A stretch of 13,328 nucleotides of DNA from Cytophagia bacterium (GTDB lineage Bacteria > Bacteroidota > Bacteroidia > Cytophagales > Cyclobacteriaceae), in contig JABXIP010000320.1 in NCBI GenBank assembly GCA_013373005.1, forward strand, positions 1-13,328, in the 5' to 3' direction. The position numbers and the translations under genes are program-made. Every line of letters begins with the position of its first letter. Position 1 is the first letter of the stretch. This document shows, piece after piece, positions 1-6,829 of the stretch. The notes under the pieces were generated by a model. The model was not told the DNA's origin. It saw only the letters and a program-made list of their open reading frames with translations, and ran no database searches.

Positions 1-422
1 CGATAGATGAAAACAATTTCAGCAACCCACAGGGTGATATTGAATATAGGTCTTCCGATGAATTCAAGCTTCATTTCCTATCCAACGACCAGTTTGAATT
101 GATTTCGATGGAAGGTGATAAAGTCTTGTTCAATCGAGCCAATAATGAAGCTTCTATGACTGAGGAACTCAAGTCACTCGAAGGAAATTACAAAAGCGAA
201 GACATCAAGTCGACCTTTAAAGTGACCACTACAGACTCTGGAATTATCATGAACCTGGAACATGCGCCTATGCAGAGAATTCCGTTTCAGCCAGTACACA
301 AAGACATTTTTCAATTCAGAAGAATGACGGTTCGCTTTTTAAGAGACAAGTCAGGAAAAGTGGTTGCCATGGAATACAGTAACCCGGTATTGAGCAAGGT
401 AAATTTCACTAGAATCGACTAG
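1..422 (+). CDS. C-terminal part of a probable serine hydrolase (beta-lactamase family), 5' partial
   Basis: The reading frame is open from the window edge (first full codon at base 3) to the TAG at 420-422, so the start lies outside. About 139 residues are visible. They contain no catalytic motif. The pattern (LEGNYKSEDIKSTFKV, then a P-F-P-like strand, DIFQF, VRFLRDKSGKVVAMEYS, and a closing VNFTRID) is that of the small beta-rich domain often found after the catalytic domain of class C beta-lactamase-like serine hydrolases, where the usual signature is an F-x-R-D-x-x-G-K-V strand. I see only this tail, so the catalytic assignment is inferred from family resemblance. The next gene starts 40 nt downstream on the same strand and could be cotranscribed. 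An internal ATG or TTG near base 99 is very unlikely to be the true start because good coding sequence continues upstream of it. Confidence 0.6.
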   Translation, partial: IDENNFSNPQGDIEYRSSDEFKLHFLSNDQFELISMEGDKVLFNRANNEASMTEELKSLEGNYKSEDIKSTFKVTTTDSGIIMNLEHAPMQRIPFQPVHKDIFQFRRMTVRFLRDKSGKVVAMEYSNPVLSKVNFTRID

Positions 423-462
423 TTGATAGCAGGGCAATTTGGATGTATGTAAATTGTAGAGA

Positions 463-1278
463 ATGAGTGTCGCAGTCACCGAAATGAAACATAAAGCCGA
501 TGAATACTTCGTTCAGGAAGGCTCTATAGTTCGCCAAATCTGGGGGGAAAGCGATACCATTCTTCTGATTTTTGCAGGCGGAGCAGCTGAGTTTGCATTA
601 AGCAAGGCAGTCGACTGGCTTTTCTTTACAGGCAAACTGCCTTCTGACCCAATAGGGAGATTGTTTTCTACCGTTAACTATGCCAAACGTATTGTTTTTT
701 CCGGAGAGAAAGATGCGCAAAAAGCCATTCAGGATATCAACGCTATCCATCATGGACTTGAAAAGCGAAGAGGCTATAGTATTCCCGTATGGGCTTATCG
801 CGATGTGCTTTTTATGCTGATTGATTATTCCATTCGAGCTTATGAAACGCTGGAACGCCCACTTACAGAAACAGAAAAGGAGGAAATCTTAAGGGTGTTT
901 AACAAGCTGGGAAATGGCATGCAAATTCCTGAATTACCTCAAAGCTTCGGTGATTGGGAAATAGCCCGGGAAGAGCACTTGCTAGCCAACCTGAATTATA
1001 CAAGGTACACCAAAGACTTGTTCGATCAGTACAGGAAGCAATTGGGTAAGATCCGATATGAAATGCTAATCGGACTGCAAGGCATAATAGTTCCCACAAG
1101 GGTACATGAACTGATGGGCTTCAAAAAGGCATCTATCTACCCCACTCTTATCTCAGGCTATAAACTGACTAAGACTATGCATCTGGATGATTTCTTTAAG
1201 GATTTGATTCTGCCTTCGAAGTATAAGGCGGATATTAAAGGGCTGGATGAACACAAGGTCAATCCCGTTTCAAAGTAG
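463..1278 (+). CDS. DUF2236 / MpaB-family oxygenase-like protein
   Basis: A 271-residue protein. The order of motifs fits the DUF2236 family (ER-bound oxygenase MpaB, latex-clearing protein catalytic domain): an N-terminal helix with SIVRQIWGESDTILLIFAGG (21-40), a segment DPIGRLFSTVNYAKRIVFSG (62-81), an INAIHHGL stretch with His96 and His97, and PLTETEKEEILRVFNKLGNGMQIPELPQSF (about 133-162). In characterised members the conserved histidines bind a b-type heme used for oxidative cleavage. Here the HP-containing element often found after the first helix is not obvious, so heme binding is uncertain. No signal peptide is evident and the hydrophobic stretches look like buried helices. The ATG follows the upstream stop by 40 nt, which allows cotranscription with the hydrolase. 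The substrate cannot be read from the sequence. Confidence 0.72.
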   Translation: MSVAVTEMKHKADEYFVQEGSIVRQIWGESDTILLIFAGGAAEFALSKAVDWLFFTGKLPSDPIGRLFSTVNYAKRIVFSGEKDAQKAIQDINAIHHGLEKRRGYSIPVWAYRDVLFMLIDYSIRAYETLERPLTETEKEEILRVFNKLGNGMQIPELPQSFGDWEIAREEHLLANLNYTRYTKDLFDQYRKQLGKIRYEMLIGLQGIIVPTRVHELMGFKKASIYPTLISGYKLTKTMHLDDFFKDLILPSKYKADIKGLDEHKVNPVSK

Positions 1279-1283
1279 GTTTG

Positions 1284-1314
1284 TTTTACCGCGAAGATCG
1301 CTGAAAACGCAGAG
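1284..1314 (+). repeat. Single half copy of palindromic element D
   Basis: These 31 bases, six bases after the stop of the MpaB-like gene, match the right arm of the palindrome at 12200-12230 at about 25 of 31 positions by eye. They share TTTTACCGC, then CGCTGA, then CGCA. Only one arm is present here, so it would not fold by itself. It is probably the remnant of a once complete intergenic palindrome. Confidence 0.5.
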
Positions 1315-1427
1315 TTTTGTTTTGGACAAAGGGAATTGGGGAATTAGGAATTGCTATTTTTGTAAACCTGCCACCGTCTGTTTTTGCCGTCATTGCACCG
1401 CCCAAAATCAACTGATACACTCCACCC

Positions 1428-1505
1428 CCTCAGAGTCCCTTTCAGGAGACTCTGAGGAAGGTCCTATACAATCATCAGAATCCTCTGCTAGTGACTCTGA
1501 TGGTG
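1428..1505. repeat. Two successive hairpins between convergent genes
   Basis: The first has perfect 10-bp arms CCTCAGAGTC (1428-1437) and GACTCTGAGG (1448-1457) with a 10-nt loop. The second, at 1471-1482 and 1494-1505, has 12-nt arms agreeing at about 10 positions (ATCATCAGAATC against GACTCTGATGGT). The two hairpins resemble each other. They lie between the stop of the + strand MpaB-like gene and the stop of the - strand regulator gene, so they may stop or stabilise transcripts from both sides. Neither is followed by a T-run, so they are not canonical intrinsic terminators. Confidence 0.5.
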
Positions 1506-1514
1506 GTGCGGAAA

Positions 1515-2168
1515 TTAAATCAAACTCTGCCTTCTGGCTTTTTGAACGGCTTCCAGCTTGTTATGCACCTGCAGCTTTTTGTAGATATTTTCAATGTGCT
1601 TGCGAACTGTACTTGGTGATAAAAAAAGGTTATTCGCGATGACCGTATAGCTCAAACCTTCAGCCAGTTGCTCCAGTACCTCCTGCTCTCGGTTGCTTAA
1701 TTCCGTAATATCTTCTTCTATTTTGAACGACTCTTGTTTTTCAGGAAAACGAAGTAATTTGAGTGTTTTTACAGCAATTGATGGACTCATCGCTGCACCA
1801 CCTTCAAGAGTTTCCTTAATGGCTTTGTAAAGCTTCTCCCCCTCTATTTCCTTCAGTAAATATCCATCAGCTCCGGCACGTATGGCGTTGAAGATGTTTT
1901 CATCATTATCGAAAACAGTCAGCATGAGCACTTTGATGTGTGGGTATTTTTGCTTGACGATATTGACGGTTTCGATACCATCGAGCACAGGCATTTCAAT
2001 ATCCATCAGCACCAGATCCAAGTTATGGTTCTTCTCCAGTTTGGCCAGAAATTCACTACCATTGTGGACAGTATACTTGATATCCACATCTTCATAACCT
2101 GACAATTTCTCATTGATAGCCCTTGCTAAAAATGTGTTGTCATCTACTATCGCCAACCGTGTTTTCAT
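1515..2168 (-). CDS. Response regulator, NarL/LuxR type
   Basis: A 217-residue two-domain regulator. The receiver domain (about 1-120) has the acidic pair Asp9/Asp10, the phosphoacceptor Asp56 in LVLMDIEMP, Thr84 in VLMLTVFD, and Lys106 in YLLKE, so it looks fully functional. The C-terminal LuxR/GerE helix-turn-helix (about 153-217) reads LSNREQEVLEQLAEGLS, then ANNLFLSPSTVRKHIENIY, with the usual E-V-L and T-V-R-K-H signatures. Length is normal for the family. It should take phosphate from the HisKA_3-type kinase encoded just upstream on the same strand (2398-4359) and bind DNA as a dimer. The 229-nt gap to the kinase stop holds two palindromic structures, so its expression may be partly separated from that of the kinase. 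Its target is not shown by the sequence. The shared promoter block at 6108-6128 and 9792-9812 is a candidate. Confidence 0.93.
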   Translation of the reverse strand: MKTRLAIVDDNTFLARAINEKLSGYEDVDIKYTVHNGSEFLAKLEKNHNLDLVLMDIEMPVLDGIETVNIVKQKYPHIKVLMLTVFDNDENIFNAIRAGADGYLLKEIEGEKLYKAIKETLEGGAAMSPSIAVKTLKLLRFPEKQESFKIEEDITELSNREQEVLEQLAEGLSYTVIANNLFLSPSTVRKHIENIYKKLQVHNKLEAVQKARRQSLI

Positions 2169-2190
2169 CGTTTCTGCACTATTATTTTTT

Positions 2191-2268
2191 CGTCACCCTG
2201 AATTTATTTCAGGGTCTTTAAATTCTTGATCTAGGTATAATAGATCCTGAAACAAGTTCAGGATGACG
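2191..2268. repeat. REP-like palindromic repeat
   Basis: A 27-nt arm at 2191-2217 (starting CGTCACCCTGAA) and its inverted counterpart at 2242-2268 (ending TTCAGGATGACG) agree at 23 of 27 positions, with a 24-nt loop. All four differences are transitions. The CGTCAYCCTGAA type of arm is common between genes in Bacteroidota. It lies between the histidine kinase and response regulator genes. Confidence 0.7.
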
Positions 2269-2286
2269 GTACCGAAGCTATTTTAC

Positions 2287-2392
2287 ACCCCTAAACTTTT
2301 CCCGATCCCACCCCTGCCCTAAAGGTTGAAAGATCAAGCCACTACTTTTTCTTAACTCTCCTTTAGGGCTCCGAAGCATTGGAGTTAGGGGT
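2287..2392. repeat. Nested inverted repeats after the kinase gene
   Basis: Outer arms ACCCCTAA (2287-2294) and TTAGGGGT (2385-2392) enclose perfect 10-bp arms GCCCTAAAGG (2316-2325) and CCTTTAGGGC (2360-2369). In the direction of the - strand transcript this structure begins six bases after the kinase stop codon. It could stabilise the 3' end of the upstream message or attenuate read-through into the regulator gene. No T-run follows. Confidence 0.5.
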
Positions 2393-2397
2393 AACCT

Positions 2398-4359
2398 CTA
2401 AACCTCCACCCTCAACTCTACCCTCGTTCCTTCTCCAACCACACTACTCAGACTAAACTCAATTCCGGCTTTCTCTGAACGGTTTTTCATAATATACAAA
2501 CCATTACCAGAGCCTTGAAGATCGGTATCGAAGCCCTTACCAAAGTCTTGCACTACAATTTCTATTCTGTCAGAAGTGTCTTTGAAGGCCACTAATACCT
2601 CTTTCGTTTCTGAATGCTTCACTGCATTATTGATGCACTCCTGAATGATCCTGAATAGATTCATCCCCACAAAAGCATTCAACACCTTATCGCTTGGTTC
2701 AGCTTCAGTGCGTACCCTAATGTTATCATCGGTTGCATCGTGAATAGTAGCTGCCAGCTGCTGCGTTCTCTCCTGAATATCTTCCAGGCTGATTTCATCC
2801 TTGTTCATCGCCCAGATGGTATCGCGCAGTTCTGAGATGGTCACCAAAGTGAATTGCTTCATCTGCATCAGTTTTTCAGCTAGGAAAACTTCCCCCTTTC
2901 CAATTCCCTTTCTCGTAGTATCGGTGATTGAGGTAATATAGGTGAGCTGTGAACCAATATTATCGTGCAGGTCTCTGGCAATTCTGATGCGTTGTTCCTT
3001 GAGGTTTTCTTGGGCTTTAGCTTCAGCCAGAGCACGTTCCAACGCTGCTTCATTTTTGATTCTTTCAGCTTTCAATCGCTGAACACGTATGAGCGATGTC
3101 CCCACGACCAACAGCACAATCACCAAACCACCACCGGCCATCAGTAGATTGTTTCTCCTTTTCAGTGTCAATTCACTTTCGATGAGCTCGTTTCGTTGAC
3201 GAAGAATTTCATTTTCTTTTTGCTCCGTTTCATACTGCTCTTTCAACTTCAGCACCTCCTTGGCTTTTTCAGTCAAAAACAGGCTATCCTGAGCAGAAGT
3301 ACTCTTTTGCATGTAGGCCAGAGCCTCTTTATAGTTGCGCTGATTTTCATAAATTCTGGAGAGTGTAAGTGCAGTTTTCTGCTGGAAAGTAAGCAGATCG
3401 TCTGCTACTGCTCCCTGATATGCTTCAATTCCTAAGCTGGAAGCCTCTGCATAGCTTCCTCTTCTATTCAACACATCCGCCAGATGCATTTTGAGGAAGA
3501 TCACCTCGTATTTATCTCCTCTTTCTTGCTGAAGCGCTAAAGCCTTTTTAAGTGCTTCTTCAGCCTCATCTAAATTGCCAAGTCCCTTTTGGGCTATCCC
3601 AATGTTTGTATAACTGTAGCCAGTTACTAGCCTTTGACCTATTTCATTGAACATCTCCAATGACTTTTCTGCATACACTAAAGCCTCTTCGTACCGTTCA
3701 AATTCATTGTTGAGCAGGGCCAAGTTATTCTCAATAGCCGCCAGATAAAATCCATTACCAAACTTCTCATACATCTGTCTGGCTTTTTGATTTGCTGCCA
3801 TTGACAGATCATATTCCTTTATCACTCTATATTGATTAGCTAGGTTCAAATGCATGGCAGCCATACTCTGCGTATCCTGAACGATTTCATAGCCGGATAA
3901 CGCCATTAGTGAATAGTGGATAGCGGAATCCATGGCGCCAGTCTTTTCATAAACAGCACCAAGGTTGTGCCAAATATAAGTCTCCATTCTTGGCCATTTA
4001 GCAGTATCGACTAAAGCCAGCGCAGACTTAAGAGAGACCTCAGCTTCGTCAAAACTACCCGCTTCAAGGTGCAGAATACCAATATTCATTAGCGTTCTAC
4101 TCTGCAGGTTTACGTCCTTATACTGCACAGCCATCTCATTCGCCATTCGAGTATAGTACCAGGCACTGTCTCTATTGATAAATCTGTATCTATAACCTAT
4201 CTCGCCATAAGCTTTAGCCTTTTCCAGACCAGTCTTTATCCTCAGCGAATCTTTATAAGCCTCAATCTCCACTTGCTGCTGATTTTGGGCTGCAGCAACA
4301 ACACTCCACAGGAATAGAGTTATCGAAAGGAATAGGCGAATGTGTTTAGTTAAAGGCAT
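2398..4359 (-). CDS. TPR-containing sensor histidine kinase (HisKA_3 type)
   Basis: A 653-residue membrane kinase counted from the ATG at 4357-4359. A GTG directly before it (4360-4362) is the only other nearby choice and is less likely. In order: signal peptide 1-24 (cleavage after AAA before QNQQ), a periplasmic region of about seven tetratricopeptide repeats (roughly 46-360), a coiled coil (about 365-402), one membrane helix (405-424), a second coiled coil, the HisKA_3 phosphoacceptor box IARDLHDNIGSQLT with His465, and a HATPase_c domain. The ATPase domain has RIIQECINNAVKHS (Asn577/578), DFGKGFD (605-611) and GSGNGLYIMKNR (616-627). The motif DTIWAMN is typical of this subfamily. All catalytic boxes are intact. 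The TPR array suggests sensing through protein contact rather than a small ligand. Its partner is the LuxR-type regulator at 1515-2168. The gene starts 30 nt after the lipoprotein gene, consistent with one operon. Confidence 0.93.
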   Translation of the reverse strand: MPLTKHIRLFLSITLFLWSVVAAAQNQQQVEIEAYKDSLRIKTGLEKAKAYGEIGYRYRFINRDSAWYYTRMANEMAVQYKDVNLQSRTLMNIGILHLEAGSFDEAEVSLKSALALVDTAKWPRMETYIWHNLGAVYEKTGAMDSAIHYSLMALSGYEIVQDTQSMAAMHLNLANQYRVIKEYDLSMAANQKARQMYEKFGNGFYLAAIENNLALLNNEFERYEEALVYAEKSLEMFNEIGQRLVTGYSYTNIGIAQKGLGNLDEAEEALKKALALQQERGDKYEVIFLKMHLADVLNRRGSYAEASSLGIEAYQGAVADDLLTFQQKTALTLSRIYENQRNYKEALAYMQKSTSAQDSLFLTEKAKEVLKLKEQYETEQKENEILRQRNELIESELTLKRRNNLLMAGGGLVIVLLVVGTSLIRVQRLKAERIKNEAALERALAEAKAQENLKEQRIRIARDLHDNIGSQLTYITSITDTTRKGIGKGEVFLAEKLMQMKQFTLVTISELRDTIWAMNKDEISLEDIQERTQQLAATIHDATDDNIRVRTEAEPSDKVLNAFVGMNLFRIIQECINNAVKHSETKEVLVAFKDTSDRIEIVVQDFGKGFDTDLQGSGNGLYIMKNRSEKAGIEFSLSSVVGEGTRVELRVEV

Positions 4360-4389
4360 CACTAAAAATATACAACAAACTGAAATGAA

Positions 4390-5034
4390 CTACTCTTTGA
4401 ATTTCAAACTATTCCAAATAATTGAAGAACAGCCCTTTTTGCCAATATCTTCGAAGGAGCTGATAGCTGAATTTTCGTTAGATTGAAAGATAAAAACCAC
4501 CCCAACTTCCGCCTTTGGTGTAGGCCGAACCAGCATGGCTTGAATATGGTAATCCCCAACAAACTGGGCATCTGGTCTATGAATCTTCCCTATGGTCTGA
4601 AACATAGGATACTCATTACCATCGAACTCCTTTTTGCCAAGAAATTCATTCCTTAGCTCAAAATTATTGACATACATTTGGCGAAATTGTCCAAGCAAAT
4701 TTTCATTTAACGCATCCATTGTCTCTTCGTCATTACCATCCATGGTATAGTAACCAATGGAGATCATTTCCTTGCGATTTCCAGCTTCATCATTCGAAAA
4801 AAAGGTGGCGTAATTGTAGTTCTTTTGACCTGCTTTTGCCGGAGTAAATTCCATCTCAGTCGGGTATTTCAACTCAAAGCTGATCTCAGGAAGTCCAGCC
4901 TGCTGCGCATATTCCGCATCCAGAGAAAGCGATTTTATTTCTCCACAATTCTGAAGTGACTGCTGTCCCTTGCTTTCGCAAGCAAGAGACAACAGCACCA
5001 TGAACATTGCTAAATATCTCAATTGAAAGGTCAT
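4390..5034 (-). CDS. Putative small envelope lipoprotein, unknown family
   Basis: A 214-residue protein I do not recognise. The N-terminus has a hydrophobic stretch (about 5-18) ending in LLSLAC with Cys19, then a polar tail ESKGQQ. This resembles a lipoprotein signal, although Leu at -2 and Ser at -3 make the lipobox imperfect, so a plain exported protein is also possible. The rest is soluble and mixed alpha/beta, with several aromatic-rich strands (SFELKYPTEMEF, MISIGYYTMDG, YHIQAMLV, GVVFIFQSN). Further cysteines sit near the N-terminus (in QNCGEI) and near the C-terminus (in KKGCSS) and could form a disulfide after export. The gene begins 6 nt after the stop of the secreted-protein gene and ends 30 nt before the kinase start, so it is probably cotranscribed with both. 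An accessory role in the kinase's periplasmic sensing is plausible but not shown. Confidence 0.75.
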   Translation of the reverse strand: MTFQLRYLAMFMVLLSLACESKGQQSLQNCGEIKSLSLDAEYAQQAGLPEISFELKYPTEMEFTPAKAGQKNYNYATFFSNDEAGNRKEMISIGYYTMDGNDEETMDALNENLLGQFRQMYVNNFELRNEFLGKKEFDGNEYPMFQTIGKIHRPDAQFVGDYHIQAMLVRPTPKAEVGVVFIFQSNENSAISSFEDIGKKGCSSIIWNSLKFKE

Positions 5035-5040
5035 CAGTGC

Positions 5041-6045
5041 TTAGTTCGCCTTATCGGCCATGGCTTGCACTGTACTTTTTAAGAAAGCATCTACTCCCAA
5101 TTCTGCACCTTTGAGGTATAATGCCGGATCACATTTCACAGTAGCAAAGTTGGCATCTTCTCTGTTCTCAACTCGCCAAACCCTAAGTACTCCCATGTCT
5201 GTTCCACGTTTGTCGGTATCGGCATTCTGACCCGCTTCAAACTTTTGTCTCTCCATCACATCAGCCACCTCTACACCTCCTTTGGCCATAAAGGTGCCCA
5301 TGCCGAATCGGTTAGTACTGGCTTCACTGATTTTGAAAGTTGTTTCAGCATTTACCTGTGCAGAACCTGCATGTCGATTCAAAGTTCTTGAAAGCTCGCT
5401 TTGACTGTTTTCAAAAACGATAACTTCTAACACTACTTTATTGAAGATATAATCGGTTTTCTGATTGATCACTTTATTCTCTGTGCTTGTCTCATAATCT
5501 GCCAGTTTGGAAAGTGGACTTCCATTTTCCTTATCGACAGTTCTTTGAGCCACAACAAACTTTTGTATCGAAGGACGGGTGAGAATAACCCCGAACTCCT
5601 TGCCTTGCTCAGGACCCGAGCCAGCTTTCAGCTCCCATCTATCCTCACGATTCTTCTCATAGGCCTTGTTTTCCCACAACTCCTCTATTGGAGCAATTTC
5701 GAAACCTTGGGCTTTTAGATCGGCCACATATTCTGCGTACAATTGATCTGTTAGGGTTTGAAGGTCGTCTGGATTTAAGCCATCAAGCACTACGGTAAGG
5801 GAAGCTTTGGCATCTCCTTTTATACCTCCGCGCCACATTTTGCCACCTTTTTTCTCGTCTTCCAGATTGAGTGCGGTCTGATAATTCACCTGGAAATCGG
5901 CAATCATAATGCGCTTGGCTTCTTTGCGATAGTTCAAGTTAGCAGGACCGAGTTTCTTGATATTAACGTCTTCAACCTTCTGACCGAAAGCAGTGAGGGC
6001 TGTGAATACAATTAGCAGAGTAGCTAAAATAAGTTTTCTTTTCAT
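5041..6045 (-). CDS. Secreted protein of unknown family, first gene of the kinase cluster
   Basis: A 334-residue protein counted from the ATG at 6043-6045, preceded by the A-rich leader AAAAGAAATTCATC. The start gives a clean signal peptide (MKRKLILATLLIVFTALTAFG, cleavage near residue 21 before QKVED). A longer frame to a TTG at 6109-6111 is rejected because that TTG is the -33 element of the promoter. I do not recognise a named family. Visible features are a strand MIADFQVNYQT (47-57), a lysine/glycine-rich stretch (63-79), and an amphipathic helix with the conserved look of LNPDDLQTLTDQLYAEYVAD (90-109) followed by LKAQGFEI. A charged, strand-rich middle and a C-terminal KCDPALYLKGAELGVDAFLK complete it. 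There is one cysteine after processing, so no internal disulfide. It sits 6 nt ahead of the lipoprotein gene and leads the cluster that ends in the two-component pair. Its promoter resembles that of the CHAT gene. Confidence 0.82.
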   Translation of the reverse strand: MKRKLILATLLIVFTALTAFGQKVEDVNIKKLGPANLNYRKEAKRIMIADFQVNYQTALNLEDEKKGGKMWRGGIKGDAKASLTVVLDGLNPDDLQTLTDQLYAEYVADLKAQGFEIAPIEELWENKAYEKNREDRWELKAGSGPEQGKEFGVILTRPSIQKFVVAQRTVDKENGSPLSKLADYETSTENKVINQKTDYIFNKVVLEVIVFENSQSELSRTLNRHAGSAQVNAETTFKISEASTNRFGMGTFMAKGGVEVADVMERQKFEAGQNADTDKRGTDMGVLRVWRVENREDANFATVKCDPALYLKGAELGVDAFLKSTVQAMADKAN

Positions 6046-6080
6046 GATGAATTTCTTTTGAATGGATTGAAAATCTGAAA

Positions 6081-6128
6081 CAAACATAGACCAGTACTCT
6101 ACGGCATTCAATAAGGCAATTGACGTAA
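6081..6128 (-). promoter_or_regulatory. Promoter of the secreted-protein/kinase cluster with shared upstream block
   Basis: Read on the - strand: the -7 element TATGTTTG (complement of 6081-6088), a 20-nt spacer, then TTG (complement of 6109-6111) as the -33 element. This fits the Bacteroidota TTG...TAnnTTTG consensus. The TTG lies in the block CAATTGCCTTATTGA (upstream flank TTACGT), which recurs with identical spacing before the CHAT gene at 9792-9812. The -7 element ends 35 nt before the ATG at 6045. Confidence 0.7.
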
Positions 6129-6200
6129 AGTTGGGGATCGGTTGATCGGAAATCAGTATATCAGAAATCAGGAAACAGAAAACAGAAAATGCCTGTTCGA

Positions 6201-6343
6201 ACCGTCATTGCGAGGAACAAAATGAACGCAGTGGAATTTTGTGACGTGGCAATCTGTCTGTTCAGAGCTGTTGATCTCCTAACAGACAGATTGCTTTGTC
6301 ATGAAACCTTGTTATCACAGGTTTCATTTCTCGCAAGGACGGT
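6201..6343. repeat. Palindromic element A, copy 1
   Basis: A ~143-bp element bounded by inverted ends ACCGTCATTGCGAG (6201-6214) and CTCGCAAGGACGGT (6330-6343), 13 of 14 matching. Inside is a perfect 14-bp inverted pair GCAATCTGTCTGTT (6249-6262) and AACAGACAGATTGC (6281-6294). Each half carries its own palindromic tip: 6218-6241 on the left, and ATGAAACC...GGTTTCAT (6301-6308, 6319-6326) on the right. It lies between the small membrane-protein gene and the promoter of the secreted-protein gene. Copy 2 is at 9962-10122. Confidence 0.75.
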
Positions 6344-6353
6344 AAAAAGCTAT

Positions 6354-6692
6354 CTAAACATCAAAATACACGTAGCTCAATACTCCGAGCACAAAGGCTG
6401 CGAGAATGAGGATTGAATTGATTCGAACGAGCCTGGGGTTCAATCCTTTATAAGTTGAAAATGCATTAAAAGCGATAGCCAGTATCAAAGCCGGTAAACT
6501 CAAATACAGATTGAAAAGGTAAAACCAAAACCAACTGGTACAGAGTCCCCAAACCGCTAGAATGGAGGTAAGCACGGGAATGGCTTTTAGCATTTTCAGT
6601 CGTCCGTTCTCTGAAAACTGAACATGCAAAAAGAGTAAAAGCAGGGTAATGAACCCTGCAATTACAATCAACCTAGAGACTAATCCAGACAT
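6354..6692 (-). CDS. Small multi-pass membrane protein, unknown
   Basis: A 112-residue hydrophobic protein with about four predicted membrane helices (roughly 4-22, 33-52, 55-78 and 89-110) separated by short charged loops such as SENGRLKMLK and STYKGLNPRLVR. I do not recognise a family. The ATG follows an A/T-rich leader (GATTAAAAACTATAT) suited to Bacteroidota initiation. The hydrophobic periodicity and positively charged loops support a real gene. It lies downstream of the CHAT gene on the same strand, but the 137-nt gap is occupied by element B with two strong hairpins, so cotranscription is doubtful. Its stop is 10 nt from element A copy 1. Confidence 0.68.
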   Translation of the reverse strand: MSGLVSRLIVIAGFITLLLLFLHVQFSENGRLKMLKAIPVLTSILAVWGLCTSWFWFYLFNLYLSLPALILAIAFNAFSTYKGLNPRLVRINSILILAAFVLGVLSYVYFDV

Positions 6693-6712
6693 ATATAGTT
6701 TTTAATCGTTAC

Positions 6713-6818
6713 GTCCACCCCCTACACCCCCCGCCAGCGGGGGACACTTAGGCCGATGTAGCTGCGGTTTGCACGAATACCCTCCGCTGGCGGAGGTGGT
6801 CGAAGACCGGAGGTGGAC
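6713..6818. repeat. Element B, copy 1 (about 106 bp)
   Basis: The ends are inverted (GTCCACC at 6713-6719, GGTGGAC at 6812-6818). Inside are two GC-rich hairpins with the same tetraloop core, CCCCCGCCAGCGGGGG and CCTCCGCTGGCGGAGG. An inverted second copy lies at 10170-10273 with nearly the same internal sequence, including GATGTAGCTGCGGTTTGCA against GATGCAGCTGCGGCTTGCA. On the - strand it begins 11 nt after the CHAT stop codon and could slow or end that transcript. Confidence 0.75.
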
Positions 6819-6829
6819 TTTTAACCCCC

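Noticed and set aside
1428..1505. Canonical intrinsic terminators between the convergent genes
   Set aside because: Good hairpins but no T-run on either strand, so listed only as hairpin repeats.
1247..1642. Open + strand frame between the MpaB-like gene and the regulator
   Set aside because: It overlaps the ends of both convergent genes and crosses the hairpins; the translation has no recognisable features.
6046..6111. N-terminal extension of the secreted-protein gene to a TTG at 6109-6111
   Set aside because: The TTG is the -33 element of the promoter and the extension would contain the -7 box; the ATG at 6045 has an A-rich leader and gives a proper signal peptide.
6189..6416. Open + strand frame through element A copy 1
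   Set aside because: It consists of repeat DNA and the antisense of the small membrane-protein gene, with no protein-like composition.
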